This document shows positions 6,457 to 14,120 of a DNA stretch of 21,154 nucleotides, in pieces; position 1 is the first letter of the stretch, and each line of letters begins with the position of its first letter. This DNA is from Candidatus Hodarchaeota archaeon (GTDB lineage: Archaea; Asgardarchaeota; Heimdallarchaeia; Hodarchaeales; YT1-039): assembly GCA_016840025.1 (NCBI GenBank), contig JAEOTF010000362.1, positions 1-21,154 of the forward strand, read 5' to 3'. The notes under the pieces are model-generated. The model searched no databases. It saw nothing but the letters and a program-made list of their open reading frames with translations, and was not told the DNA's origin. A program made the position numbers and the translations under genes.

Positions 6457-7932
6457 CTATCTTTTAAGATCCCGAAATTCCTTTTTCAACAAGGCCATAT
6501 CCTTCAAATAATCCCGATAACTTCTCTTTTTGATTCTGTAATAATTCCTTTTAACCGCTAATGGGCTTAACCGAATTAACAATTTGATAAAGTACCACGG
6601 ATAAAGTCTAGCGATATTTGAAGTGAAAACCCAGTCGATTCCTTTAAAATTATCATATGCCCATTCGGTTAGGATTTCTACTTCTTCTCTGGTCAAATGG
6701 GTGGTGTTTATATTAGCTGATAACGCGTCATAATTACTGAAATCATCTAGATTCGCAATTAAATTTCTTTCAAGTATCGTCTCTCGGATTCTTGTCCCCG
6801 GATATGGAGTGAGAACGAAAAATATGGGAGCATCTACCTTTACTTGTTTGGCATACTGGTATGTATTGTAAAAATCTCGTGCATTATCATCTAAATTTCC
6901 TACAATCAATCCCCCAAGCACAAGCACCTTGTTACTACGCAATTGTGATATGACAATTTCAGCTTTTCTTGCCATATTAGCTACATTTTTGCCGATGGTC
7001 TGCAGTTTTTGCTGGTTTGGATTCTCTATTCCTAAAAAGAATCCTTTAAAACCCGCTTCTATGGCACATTTTATCAATTTTTGATTATATAACCCCCCAA
7101 CATGTGCTTGAGTTGTATAATGAATATCATTCAATCCTCTTTCAATAATTCCTTCACAGAAGTTAATAAAATGGTTAGGGTCCAGGGTAATATTATCATC
7201 AGCGAAAAAGATGGCCTTGGCTCCGTTTTTCTTGCAGTTTTCAATATCGTCTAATATTCTATTAGTGTCATATTTTCGGAAAGCTCGCCCGTACATCTTG
7301 TTGATCGAACAGTACTTGCATTTATACTTACACCCTCTAGAGGTTTCAATTACATCTGCTTTACGACCGCAGATGTGAAAACCTTTTGTCAATAATCTAT
7401 CAGATCGATTTGGAAGGCTTAAGGTAGCTAGATCAGACAACGGTCTCCATGGGTTATGAACAAATTCTCCATTATTTCTGAATGATAATCCTTTGACATC
7501 CCGTAAATTTGTATCAGCATTATCAAGCGCATTTAATAATTCTTTAAAAGTATGCTCTCCTTCCCCTTTAATGATAAAATCAACATCTGTTCCCCATGTT
7601 CTCCCTACTTCTTCGGGCATCATTGAAGCATGATACCCTCCTAGAGTGATTTTTATTTCTGGGTCAAGCGTCTTTATGAACCGTGCAATATATCTTGCGG
7701 TTTTGCTTTGAAAGCTCATAGAAGATAAGCCAACCACATCAGGACGATGCTTTGTTATTCTTGTCTCTAAGAATTTCTTAAAATTTCGTCTTATTAGAAT
7801 GAGGTCTGCGATAGCTATCTCATGCTCTTGATCTATATTACCCGCTATTGAGCATAAACCGAGATTAGGAAGTGTAGCGAAGTGTTGAAAATAGTAAACA
7901 GAATTGGGCATTGCTAATAATAAAACCCGCAC
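6457..7932 (-). CDS. B12-binding-domain radical SAM protein
   Basis: 491 residues. Residues 1-140 form a cobalamin-binding Rossmann domain (MRVLLLAMPN, DVVGLSSMSF, ITLGGYHASMMPEE, FIIKGEGEHTF). The radical SAM core follows, with the cluster motif ETSRGCKYKCKYCSI (Cys201, Cys205, Cys208) and the GG-like and GxIxG-like strands typical of the fold. The start is GTG 7932 with an in-frame TAA just before it and a GAGG site about 9 bases upstream. Members of this family carry out methylations, ring formations and C-C couplings, including steps in archaeal and bacterial lipid and pigment synthesis. The product here cannot be deduced. It ends 44 bases from the convergent sulfotransferase and is divergent from the arylsulfotransferase-like gene. 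Confidence 0.87.
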   Translation of the reverse strand: MRVLLLAMPNSVYYFQHFATLPNLGLCSIAGNIDQEHEIAIADLILIRRNFKKFLETRITKHRPDVVGLSSMSFQSKTARYIARFIKTLDPEIKITLGGYHASMMPEEVGRTWGTDVDFIIKGEGEHTFKELLNALDNADTNLRDVKGLSFRNNGEFVHNPWRPLSDLATLSLPNRSDRLLTKGFHICGRKADVIETSRGCKYKCKYCSINKMYGRAFRKYDTNRILDDIENCKKNGAKAIFFADDNITLDPNHFINFCEGIIERGLNDIHYTTQAHVGGLYNQKLIKCAIEAGFKGFFLGIENPNQQKLQTIGKNVANMARKAEIVISQLRSNKVLVLGGLIVGNLDDNARDFYNTYQYAKQVKVDAPIFFVLTPYPGTRIRETILERNLIANLDDFSNYDALSANINTTHLTREEVEILTEWAYDNFKGIDWVFTSNIARLYPWYFIKLLIRLSPLAVKRNYYRIKKRSYRDYLKDMALLKKEFRDLKR

Positions 7933-8203
7933 TTATTGCGCCTCTTTACATTATTGTATTTGACCTTCCTAAAGGAGAGGAAGAGAAAACAGAAACCTTT
8001 CCTATGATATTATCCACGCCTTTTCGCTTCCTCTATTAGGACAACGAATGTTGTGCTTTTTCAATGGAAGTCCTTACTTCTAGAGTAAACCCCTCTTTTG
8101 AGATTTAAAGCTAATAATAAATAGTATAAACGGAGTTATCTCAGACCAAATTCTTCGGCTAACAGATTATAATTAAAAACAGAATCTAAAAATTGGAGAG
8201 ATT

Positions 8204-10354
8204 ATGCGAATACCACCTAAAAAATACCTAATTGCAGGACTACTTATTATCCTCGTCGTTTCAGCCGCCTTAATCGCTCTTGTAATGTACCTCTTTCAGG
8301 AACTGGACGAAGAGGCTGAACCATTCAGTTTAGAAAATGCTCCAAAGCATATCATTGAGATAAAAACAGAATTAAAGAGTAAATTTCAGAATGAATCTAT
8401 CACATGGGATGATATGGATAATTTCGTCACTTTAGCCCAATATATAGCAGATAACTCCCCAGAACGCGAAAATATATTAAAGAATTGGAGACAAACCGTT
8501 TTATTTGATTTTGCAGATGCCCCAGGTGATATGTGGTTTTTCATTAGAGATTCCTCTCTTACTATAAAAATCGGTGCCGATATCCCCCAAGATTACGGAA
8601 TTTTAATTGAACTAAACTGGGCAACCTTCATTGATATTATGAAACAAGATGAAACCCCTTTATCGGCTTATGTAAAGGGGGATTTGGAATATGAGGGTCC
8701 TTTTGATGAAGTGCTTAAAATTGCAGACATTACCAAAATTGCTGCAGCTACAATCATGGATACATATGTTCCACAAGTTGGTGAGGCTGATTATGTTGTT
8801 ACGGTGGATCAAAGTAGTCTCTATATAAGCGGTGGTTTAACTCTCTTCCCAATTTTTGATGTCTCTCTTAACCCGGATCATATTGGTGAACATCATAAAG
8901 CTTCAATAGGTTCTGGTTCCGTTGTTATTGTAGACCAATATGGTGAAATTCTTACAAGACTCGAAACCTCAAGCCAAACAGTGCATAAGTTCATTAATTC
9001 TACCACTATCATGATGGGTGGGCAAGAAAGTTCTATGCAGTTATGGAATTATAAGGATAATTCGGTAGTAACCTTACCTGTGCCTGGTGGACATCATGAT
9101 ATTGACTATAATCCCATAACAGACACTTTTATGGTATTAGAATACGTGAGAAATGATAAAGAAACTTGGGATGGAAAATCCGTGATGTATGACTTTCTTT
9201 CAGAATACAATCAGGCAGGGGATCTAGTATGGCAATGGAATTCAACACTTTATTTCCCCTTCAATGCTAGCCGTCATACTAGCTTGGGTTTGAACGAAAC
9301 ATTCCGCGGGAGTGCTGATTGGATGCATGCCAACAGTTTCGCCTGGGATAAGAGCCATGACCTCATTTATCTGAACGTCCGTAATCTGGACACAATTTTG
9401 GCAATCAATTATACTACCAAAGAAGTAATCTGGGACGCGGGACGTGGTGGTGACTTTACTTTACTCAATAAGGCAGGGGAAGCGGTAGATACCATATTCT
9501 GCCATCCCCATAGTTTAGAACGAATAGGTTCTGATCGTTTCATAATCTATGATAATGATCTATATAACCAATCCAATCCTTCCACGATGAGCTTAGACAA
9601 CTCCTCTGGTCATTCTCGGTATTTAGAATTTGAGATAGATGAGGAAAATCATATTATGAGAGAGATTTGGTCATGGACTCCTCCCAACGACTCCTATTAT
9701 TTCCCCGAATCGGGTGGAGACGCAGATCGGTTACCAAATGGAAACACGGTTGGCATTTTCGGAGATAAAGGAATGATTCTAAACATGCGGGATCCCGTGA
9801 TTATTACAGAAGTAACGAGAGATGGTCAGATTGCTTGGGAATTACAGATACCTGGAATAAATGATACATATTATTGGGTGCATCGAATGGAAAGATTTTA
9901 TGAAAAACCATTGATTACCATCCACGATCAATCCATCAACCTAGATGAAGGAATTTTATCACTTAACATTTCAACATGGGACATTTTCAAACAAGAAGCA
10001 ACCTCTCAAGGGACAGCAAAGATTGTAGCTGATGGACACGTGATTTATGAAGAATCTTTTGAATTTTTACCTCAGTGGCAGCCAAATACCCTTGAAATAA
10101 GTCTAACCACCCTTCCATCCGATGTGAAAATTGTTGATTTGGTTATAGAGAACAGTGATGGGGTTATAAATTCTGCGATGATATATCAAAAACCAAGTAG
10201 TGGATCAAATGACTTGTTTTCCATTCTTACTAGTAATCTTCCATTGGTTATAGGAGCTGTGATTGCCATTCCACTGATTACTATTCCCATAGGCGTTATT
10301 CTTTGGAAGAAAATTAAAAAACCACGAAAGCATTCAGAAGAACATCATGAATAA
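8204..10354 (+). CDS. Membrane-anchored SCP2-domain / arylsulfotransferase (ASST) fusion
   Basis: 716 residues; GGAGAG at 8195-8200 precedes the ATG. Domains: a membrane helix (residues 8-31); a segment at about 85-180 that resembles an SCP2 sterol-carrier domain (SLTIKIG, then LSAYVKGDLEYEGPFDEVLK); an ASST beta-propeller at about 235-560; a beta domain at 575-660; a second membrane helix (680-700) with a Lys-rich tail. The ASST part has GGHHDIDYNP (His297, His298), DWMHANSFAWD (His375), NVRNLDTILAINYTT (Arg393), CHPHSL (His434, His436), YDND, SRYLEF and GDADRLPNGNT. The 18-residue gap from His375 to Arg393 equals that recalled between His356 and Arg374 of E. coli AssT. Bacterial ASST moves sulfate between phenols without PAPS. 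The large domain should be outside the cell. Substrate unknown. Confidence 0.83.
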   Translation: MRIPPKKYLIAGLLIILVVSAALIALVMYLFQELDEEAEPFSLENAPKHIIEIKTELKSKFQNESITWDDMDNFVTLAQYIADNSPERENILKNWRQTVLFDFADAPGDMWFFIRDSSLTIKIGADIPQDYGILIELNWATFIDIMKQDETPLSAYVKGDLEYEGPFDEVLKIADITKIAAATIMDTYVPQVGEADYVVTVDQSSLYISGGLTLFPIFDVSLNPDHIGEHHKASIGSGSVVIVDQYGEILTRLETSSQTVHKFINSTTIMMGGQESSMQLWNYKDNSVVTLPVPGGHHDIDYNPITDTFMVLEYVRNDKETWDGKSVMYDFLSEYNQAGDLVWQWNSTLYFPFNASRHTSLGLNETFRGSADWMHANSFAWDKSHDLIYLNVRNLDTILAINYTTKEVIWDAGRGGDFTLLNKAGEAVDTIFCHPHSLERIGSDRFIIYDNDLYNQSNPSTMSLDNSSGHSRYLEFEIDEENHIMREIWSWTPPNDSYYFPESGGDADRLPNGNTVGIFGDKGMILNMRDPVIITEVTRDGQIAWELQIPGINDTYYWVHRMERFYEKPLITIHDQSINLDEGILSLNISTWDIFKQEATSQGTAKIVADGHVIYEESFEFLPQWQPNTLEISLTTLPSDVKIVDLVIENSDGVINSAMIYQKPSSGSNDLFSILTSNLPLVIGAVIAIPLITIPIGVILWKKIKKPRKHSEEHHE

Positions 10355-10397
10355 AGTATCTTGGCTATCTCCACTCCTTCCGACAACCAATACAACA

Positions 10398-10862
10398 TTA
10401 AGATTCTTTTCTTTTTTCTTTATTTTTAAACCACTCCACTTTGTAAGTTCGTACTAGCGTCATCCCTGAGATAATGCTTACGAAAGCTGAAAACAGTCCT
10501 AAACTTAATCCTAACAGTGTGAGGAGTAGTTCTATATCTAAAATTTTGTTCATCACAAAGATGCCAATTCCTGTTCCGAGTCCCGCTGTAGCGTATATAC
10601 TCCCTCTAATGACTAATTCGACATCAGCTACAGGACGATTCGCTAGGATTTTCAAAGCTGGTAAAGTTGGGATTACACCAATCAGAAGACCAATGATTAT
10701 AGGCCAAAGGACTAATTCTTCAGCTTGTTTAGGGATTAGCCTTTCTGCTAGCACTATTGCTCCTCCACATCCGCCAATTAATAAGATGGGCATGAAAATG
10801 AGCTCTATTATTTGGTTAGAAGTCAGCTGATGTTTTTCATTTGTCATCTCAGTATCTTTCAT
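10398..10862 (-). CDS. Four-helix membrane protein of unknown function
   Basis: 154 residues with a polar start and four membrane segments, beginning at about residues 21, 50, 85 and 110, and a Lys/Glu-rich end (KVEWFKNKEKRKES). A Gly-rich pair (IGGCGGAIVLAERLIP and GLGTGIGIFVMNK) is the most distinctive feature. The start is ATG 10862, or ATG 10847 five codons later. The plus-strand frame over the same bases is low-complexity and Ile/Ser/Pro-rich, so I take the minus strand as the real gene. It converges on the ASST-like gene and diverges from the UbiA-family gene. No function assigned. Confidence 0.6.
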   Translation of the reverse strand: MKDTEMTNEKHQLTSNQIIELIFMPILLIGGCGGAIVLAERLIPKQAEELVLWPIIIGLLIGVIPTLPALKILANRPVADVELVIRGSIYATAGLGTGIGIFVMNKILDIELLLTLLGLSLGLFSAFVSIISGMTLVRTYKVEWFKNKEKRKES

Positions 10863-10981
10863 CAGTTTGTCTTCCCAATAATGGATTATTTTCTCTTAGA
10901 AGCTGAATCTGCATTATCATCATTTAAATCCAACTAGTTTTTGAGCCTTACAATCGTCACAATATTCATGGATGTGCCTTA

Positions 10982-11905
10982 ATGCGCCTAAAAGCCCTTC
11001 CTGATATTATTAAACTCCTTCGTCCTCAACAATGGTACAAAAATGGTTTAGTTTATATTGGGGGATTCTTTGGAGAGTCAATCTTTGAACTAGAGACCTT
11101 TCTTTTGCTTACCGCTGGTTTTTTTTGTCTCTGTGGAATTTCTAGTGTAAATTACATTATTAATGACCTTCATGATTTAGAAAAAGATAAATTACATCCT
11201 GAAAAACGTCACAGGCCTCTCCCCTCGGGGAAACTTAGTAAAGGTACGGCTATTTTTGCCGCAGTAGTTTTATTTACAACATTTAGCCTTATTTCTATAG
11301 CTCTCGATGTTCGTTTTGCTATTTGCGTATTAGGTGTTTTTTTTATTTCACAAATCTATAGTTTTCAACTAAAACATGTTGTTTTTGCGGATGTCAGTTT
11401 GATTGCGATTAATTACGTTCTACGAGCTGTTTCTGGTTGTTATCTTGCTGAAGTCCGAATATCTCCATGGTTGGTTCTCTGTGGTTTTCTAGCGGCTTTA
11501 TTACTAGCCCTTTGCAAACGGAGAGCCGATTTAGCTTTTTTAGGAGACAACGCAGCGCAACATCGCCCTGTTTTCCAGTTTTATTCCCTATCCTTGCTTG
11601 ACCAAGCTATTTCAATATCCGCAGGAATGACGATTATCAGTTATGCACTATATTCTATCGAGAGAGAGCCCGGCGGGGGCTTATTAATATTGTCTGTTCC
11701 CTTGTTTACATTCTTGATCTTTCGCTATATCTACTTACTGCAAGCCCAAAGTCAGATAGCCCGAAATCCCGAACGTCTTTTCATGGATTATCAGTTATTA
11801 TTAGGTGGAATCGCTCTTATCATATTCTTTATTATTCGCATATATTTAGGAGATATGTTTGAACCCTTTGACATCTTCAATCCCGAGGAAAGTTTTGATT
11901 TTTAA
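10982..11905 (+). CDS. UbiA-family prenyltransferase, decaprenyl-phosphate phosphoribosyltransferase-like
   Basis: 307 residues with eight to nine membrane helices. The first Asp-rich motif is NDLHDLEKDKLHPEKRHRPL (residues 61-80) and the second region is YSFQLKHVVFADV (123-135). RPQQWYKNGLVY (14-25), ISPWLVLCGFLAAL (157-170) and LCKRRADLAFL (174-184) are close to the sub-family whose mycobacterial member transfers phosphoribose from PRPP to decaprenyl phosphate, rather than to quinone or heme UbiA enzymes. In an archaeon the acceptor would be a dolichyl-type phosphate, which suggests making a lipid-linked pentose for surface glycans; this is inference. A TATA-like TTTAAA near 10923 lies about 55 bases upstream. 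It has no close partner gene for the following epimerase step. Confidence 0.8.
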   Translation: MRLKALPDIIKLLRPQQWYKNGLVYIGGFFGESIFELETFLLLTAGFFCLCGISSVNYIINDLHDLEKDKLHPEKRHRPLPSGKLSKGTAIFAAVVLFTTFSLISIALDVRFAICVLGVFFISQIYSFQLKHVVFADVSLIAINYVLRAVSGCYLAEVRISPWLVLCGFLAALLLALCKRRADLAFLGDNAAQHRPVFQFYSLSLLDQAISISAGMTIISYALYSIEREPGGGLLILSVPLFTFLIFRYIYLLQAQSQIARNPERLFMDYQLLLGGIALIIFFIIRIYLGDMFEPFDIFNPEESFDF

Positions 11906-11960
11906 TTAAATTTATTAATCGGAACTTTTGGGATTTTAATACGCTTTTGGAGTGTTTTGA

Positions 11961-12494
11961 ATGGAGAAGGAAAAACCCATAGGCGCTTATTCAGAGTTTC
12001 ATGTTAACGTACAGCAAATTCAACAGGTACTCGAATTTCATTACTGGGATCCTTCTCGGATATATCTAAGACTTCAAAAGACAGACGGTTTAGATGGGGA
12101 GCTAGTTTTCATTAAACAAAATCTTCAGGGATTCATTGATGAGGATAAACTCTTTGTAAACAAAGTTGAAGTGCCTATGTTTGTCAAAACTGTAGTGCTC
12201 TCTTTTAAAGAGAATAATCCTCAACTACCTGTTTTAACGTTTCAAATTAATTCTGGTTCTTATAATCTCATTCCAAAAGAAGAGAATTGTCTTATCTTGG
12301 ACGCTCAACAAGAAATTGCTGCCTATAAGTGTCAGGCTATTTGGAACTTTCCAGGGTTTGTCAAGCGTGTGATATCTTCTACTCGTTTTCAGATTAATCC
12401 CCAACAAGTGATTTTTACCGCTCATAAAGGTCAGAAAGTTGGAGGTATAGAAGAGATCTACTTTTTCATAGAGAAAAACCAGTCTGGGGCTTGA
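11961..12494 (+). CDS. Hypothetical beta-rich protein
   Basis: 177 residues, soluble, without signal peptide or membrane segment. The sequence alternates short hydrophobic and polar residues (RIYLRLQKT, VVLSFKENN, VLTFQINSGSY, EIYFFIEK), which points to a mainly beta fold. I see no catalytic motif. It starts at ATG 11961 with a weak upstream ribosome-binding site (GGAG at 11949-11952). It lies 55 bases after the UbiA-family gene on the same strand and could be cotranscribed, but an AT-rich TATA-like stretch at about 11898-11914 could also give it its own promoter. Family not recognised. Confidence 0.65.
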   Translation: MEKEKPIGAYSEFHVNVQQIQQVLEFHYWDPSRIYLRLQKTDGLDGELVFIKQNLQGFIDEDKLFVNKVEVPMFVKTVVLSFKENNPQLPVLTFQINSGSYNLIPKEENCLILDAQQEIAAYKCQAIWNFPGFVKRVISSTRFQINPQQVIFTAHKGQKVGGIEEIYFFIEKNQSGA

Positions 12495-12497
12495 TTG

Positions 12498-12578
12498 AAA
12501 TGCATTCAGGGATTTATTCTTGGAATTAATGCCTTTTCTAAGTTTTATAGCTGTTTCTGACTAAAATGCATTCTGGGA
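12498..12578 (+). repeat. Two-copy element AAATGCATTCNGGGA upstream of the tldD promoter
   Basis: AAATGCATTCAGGGA at 12498-12512 and AAATGCATTCTGGGA at 12564-12578 differ at one position and are 66 bases apart. Both contain the palindrome ATGCAT. The second copy ends five bases before a TATA-like box at 12583. Two matched elements in a non-coding stretch next to a promoter suggest binding sites for a regulator of the tldD gene, or a duplication. Confidence 0.5.
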
Positions 12579-12582
12579 GGTT

Positions 12583-12597
12583 TTTAAACTATATACT
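12583..12597 (+). promoter_or_regulatory. TATA-like promoter element for tldD/tldE
   Basis: TTTAAACTATATACT lies about 90-100 bases before the tldD start. A transcript would begin near 12615, leaving a leader of about 65-70 nt, unusually long for an archaeal gene and GC-rich compared with its surroundings. Confidence 0.45.
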
Positions 12598-12617
12598 ATG
12601 TTTTGATTCAGTATTAA

Positions 12618-12660
12618 TTGAGAGCGGGTTGTTAGCCTGTAAGCCTCCCTCAAGCCGACA
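12618..12660 (+). promoter_or_regulatory. GC-rich structured leader ahead of tldD
   Basis: This stretch is clearly more GC-rich than the flanking DNA. TTGAG (12618-12622) can pair with CTCAA (12649-12653), with further G-C pairs inside (24-47, 26-45 and 27-44 of the 126xx numbering) and an apical loop containing TTAGCCTGTAAG. It starts where the transcript is expected to begin and ends before the ribosome-binding site AGAGG at 12672-12676. It could be a cis-regulatory leader or a small RNA. I do not recognise any known RNA family in it. Confidence 0.3.
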
Positions 12661-12683
12661 ATTTAAGTATAAGAGGCAATAAA

Positions 12684-14045
12684 TTGCTTGAATTAGATTT
12701 TCAAGATATTTTTCAAGACATATCACACGATTTTCGCTACGGTGATATGCGTGCAGAACGACGTCAAGTTTTTTCCATTCGTTTAAGCACTGAAGGGGAT
12801 ATAGCCTCTAGGACTCGCTCTATCTCAGGGATTGGTGTTCGTATTTTAAAGAACGGGTGGGGGTTCGTTGCAGAAGACAATATTAATGACATAGCCCTTA
12901 AAGATCTGGTTAATAAAGCCCTAAAAATAGCCTGGTCATCAGAAACAATCCAACGGAAAAAAATTCCTTGGAAGGAAGCAGAGACTCAACGTAAGACTCA
13001 TGTTTATTTACCTAAGCGAAGTGATGAGGTTAATTTTGAAGAACTAATGGAAAATAGTAAGGAACTTCTTTGTGAGGTTGAACTTAATGCAAATGAAAGT
13101 GTTGAACTTCAGTTAACCCAAGATTTTACAGTCCAACAGTTTCAGTCTTCCGAGGGGAGTAATATTACCCAAGAGAAATTAAGCCTTCTCCTAGAGTTTC
13201 AAGTATTGACAGGGATCTCTCCTTCAACATTTCTAAACAGAAAGACCGGTACTCTTGGTAGTACTGAAGACCTCGACAGATTTCAATTTTGTGATGTGAT
13301 GAGAGACAGTGTACAAGCTGCAAGGGATGTACGGGACGCCCAGTTAATCAATCCCTGTAAATCAAATGTTGTGCTGGGACCTTCTCCTGCATGGTTGATT
13401 ACTCACGAAGCCATTGGTCATGCTTTAGAAGGTGACTCTGTTATCAATAGTCGCTCGGTTTTTTCGGGCCGATTAGGCAAAAAGATTGCATCAGAGATTG
13501 TAACAATTGTCGATGATCCTTCTGTCCCTGGAATGGGTTCTTATGCTTTCGATGATGAAGGAACGAAGGCTTCTGGAACAATTCTCTTTGAAGAAGGGAT
13601 TTTAACGGATTTTCTTCATAGTCGTGAGACCGCTACTTATCTCAATACCGAGTCAACTGCAAACGCTAGGGCCTATAATTATCGTTCCTTTCCTCTTGTT
13701 CGCATGAGTAATATCTACATTGAGCCTGGTGATTGGTCATTTGATGAACTGCTCGAAGGGGATGGGATTTATGTAGTGGATGCGAATAGAGGTTCTGCTG
13801 ATGTTGTAAGCGGTGAATTTAGACTTCCTGTAGATTTGGCCTATGAAATTAAAGATGGCGAACTTGGTAAACCTCTCCGTGGTTTTACTATAGTTGATAA
13901 TATGTCTTCCTTTCTTTCTCGTGTCGAAGCCATTGGTAGTGCTGTTTCAATGACTTCAGGAATTTGCGGTAAACAGAATCAAGTCATTCTTCAAGGAGCT
14001 TTAGCTCCCGCGCTTCGTGTTTCAGAAATACGATTGGTGGTTTAA
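12684..14045 (+). CDS. tldD: TldD metalloprotease subunit
   Basis: 453 residues, usual length for the family. The zinc-binding motif is ITHEAIGHALEGD (His241, Glu242, His246). The third ligand fits Cys428 in SGICGKQNQ near the C-terminus, where TldD proteins carry CGK-Q. The propeptide-like N-terminal domain (residues 1-190) is present. The start is TTG 12684, supported by AGAGG at 12672-12676. TldD forms a heterodimer with TldE that cleaves unfolded or linear peptides; in bacteria it matures microcin B17 and degrades the CcdA antitoxin. In archaea the substrates are not known. The tldE gene follows directly, in the same reading frame, after a single TAA. Confidence 0.95.
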   Translation: MLELDFQDIFQDISHDFRYGDMRAERRQVFSIRLSTEGDIASRTRSISGIGVRILKNGWGFVAEDNINDIALKDLVNKALKIAWSSETIQRKKIPWKEAETQRKTHVYLPKRSDEVNFEELMENSKELLCEVELNANESVELQLTQDFTVQQFQSSEGSNITQEKLSLLLEFQVLTGISPSTFLNRKTGTLGSTEDLDRFQFCDVMRDSVQAARDVRDAQLINPCKSNVVLGPSPAWLITHEAIGHALEGDSVINSRSVFSGRLGKKIASEIVTIVDDPSVPGMGSYAFDDEGTKASGTILFEEGILTDFLHSRETATYLNTESTANARAYNYRSFPLVRMSNIYIEPGDWSFDELLEGDGIYVVDANRGSADVVSGEFRLPVDLAYEIKDGELGKPLRGFTIVDNMSSFLSRVEAIGSAVSMTSGICGKQNQVILQGALAPALRVSEIRLVV

Positions 14046-14072
14046 CTGGTCTCAACAGATGCTCTATTATCT

Positions 14073-14087
14073 AAAGGAGAAACCATT
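14073..14087 (+). promoter_or_regulatory. Strong ribosome-binding site facing an in-frame ATT codon (possible tldE start)
   Basis: AAAGGAG at 14073-14079 is the best Shine-Dalgarno match in this part of the window. Five bases later comes ATT (14085-14087), in frame with TldE. The first conventional start, ATG 14121, has no such site. An ATT start would add 12 residues, part of the helix expected at the N-terminus of TldE proteins. Confidence 0.45.
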
Positions 14088-14120
14088 CTACGCCAAATTC
14101 GGTCAAATAAAACTGTAAAA

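Noticed and set aside
8041..8054. Hairpin ACAAC-GAAT-GTTGT followed by a T-run
   Set aside because: It lies in a divergent promoter region with no plus-strand gene ending upstream; the 5-bp stem is within chance expectation.
10474..10830. Plus-strand frame overlapping the four-helix membrane protein
   Set aside because: It is low-complexity, rich in Ile, Ser and Pro, without domain pattern, and exactly opposite a plausible membrane protein with a better start.
12618..12660. An H/ACA or C/D guide RNA before tldD
   Set aside because: There is an ACA at 12658-12660, but the hairpin is only about 36 nt and no kink-turn or C/D boxes are visible.
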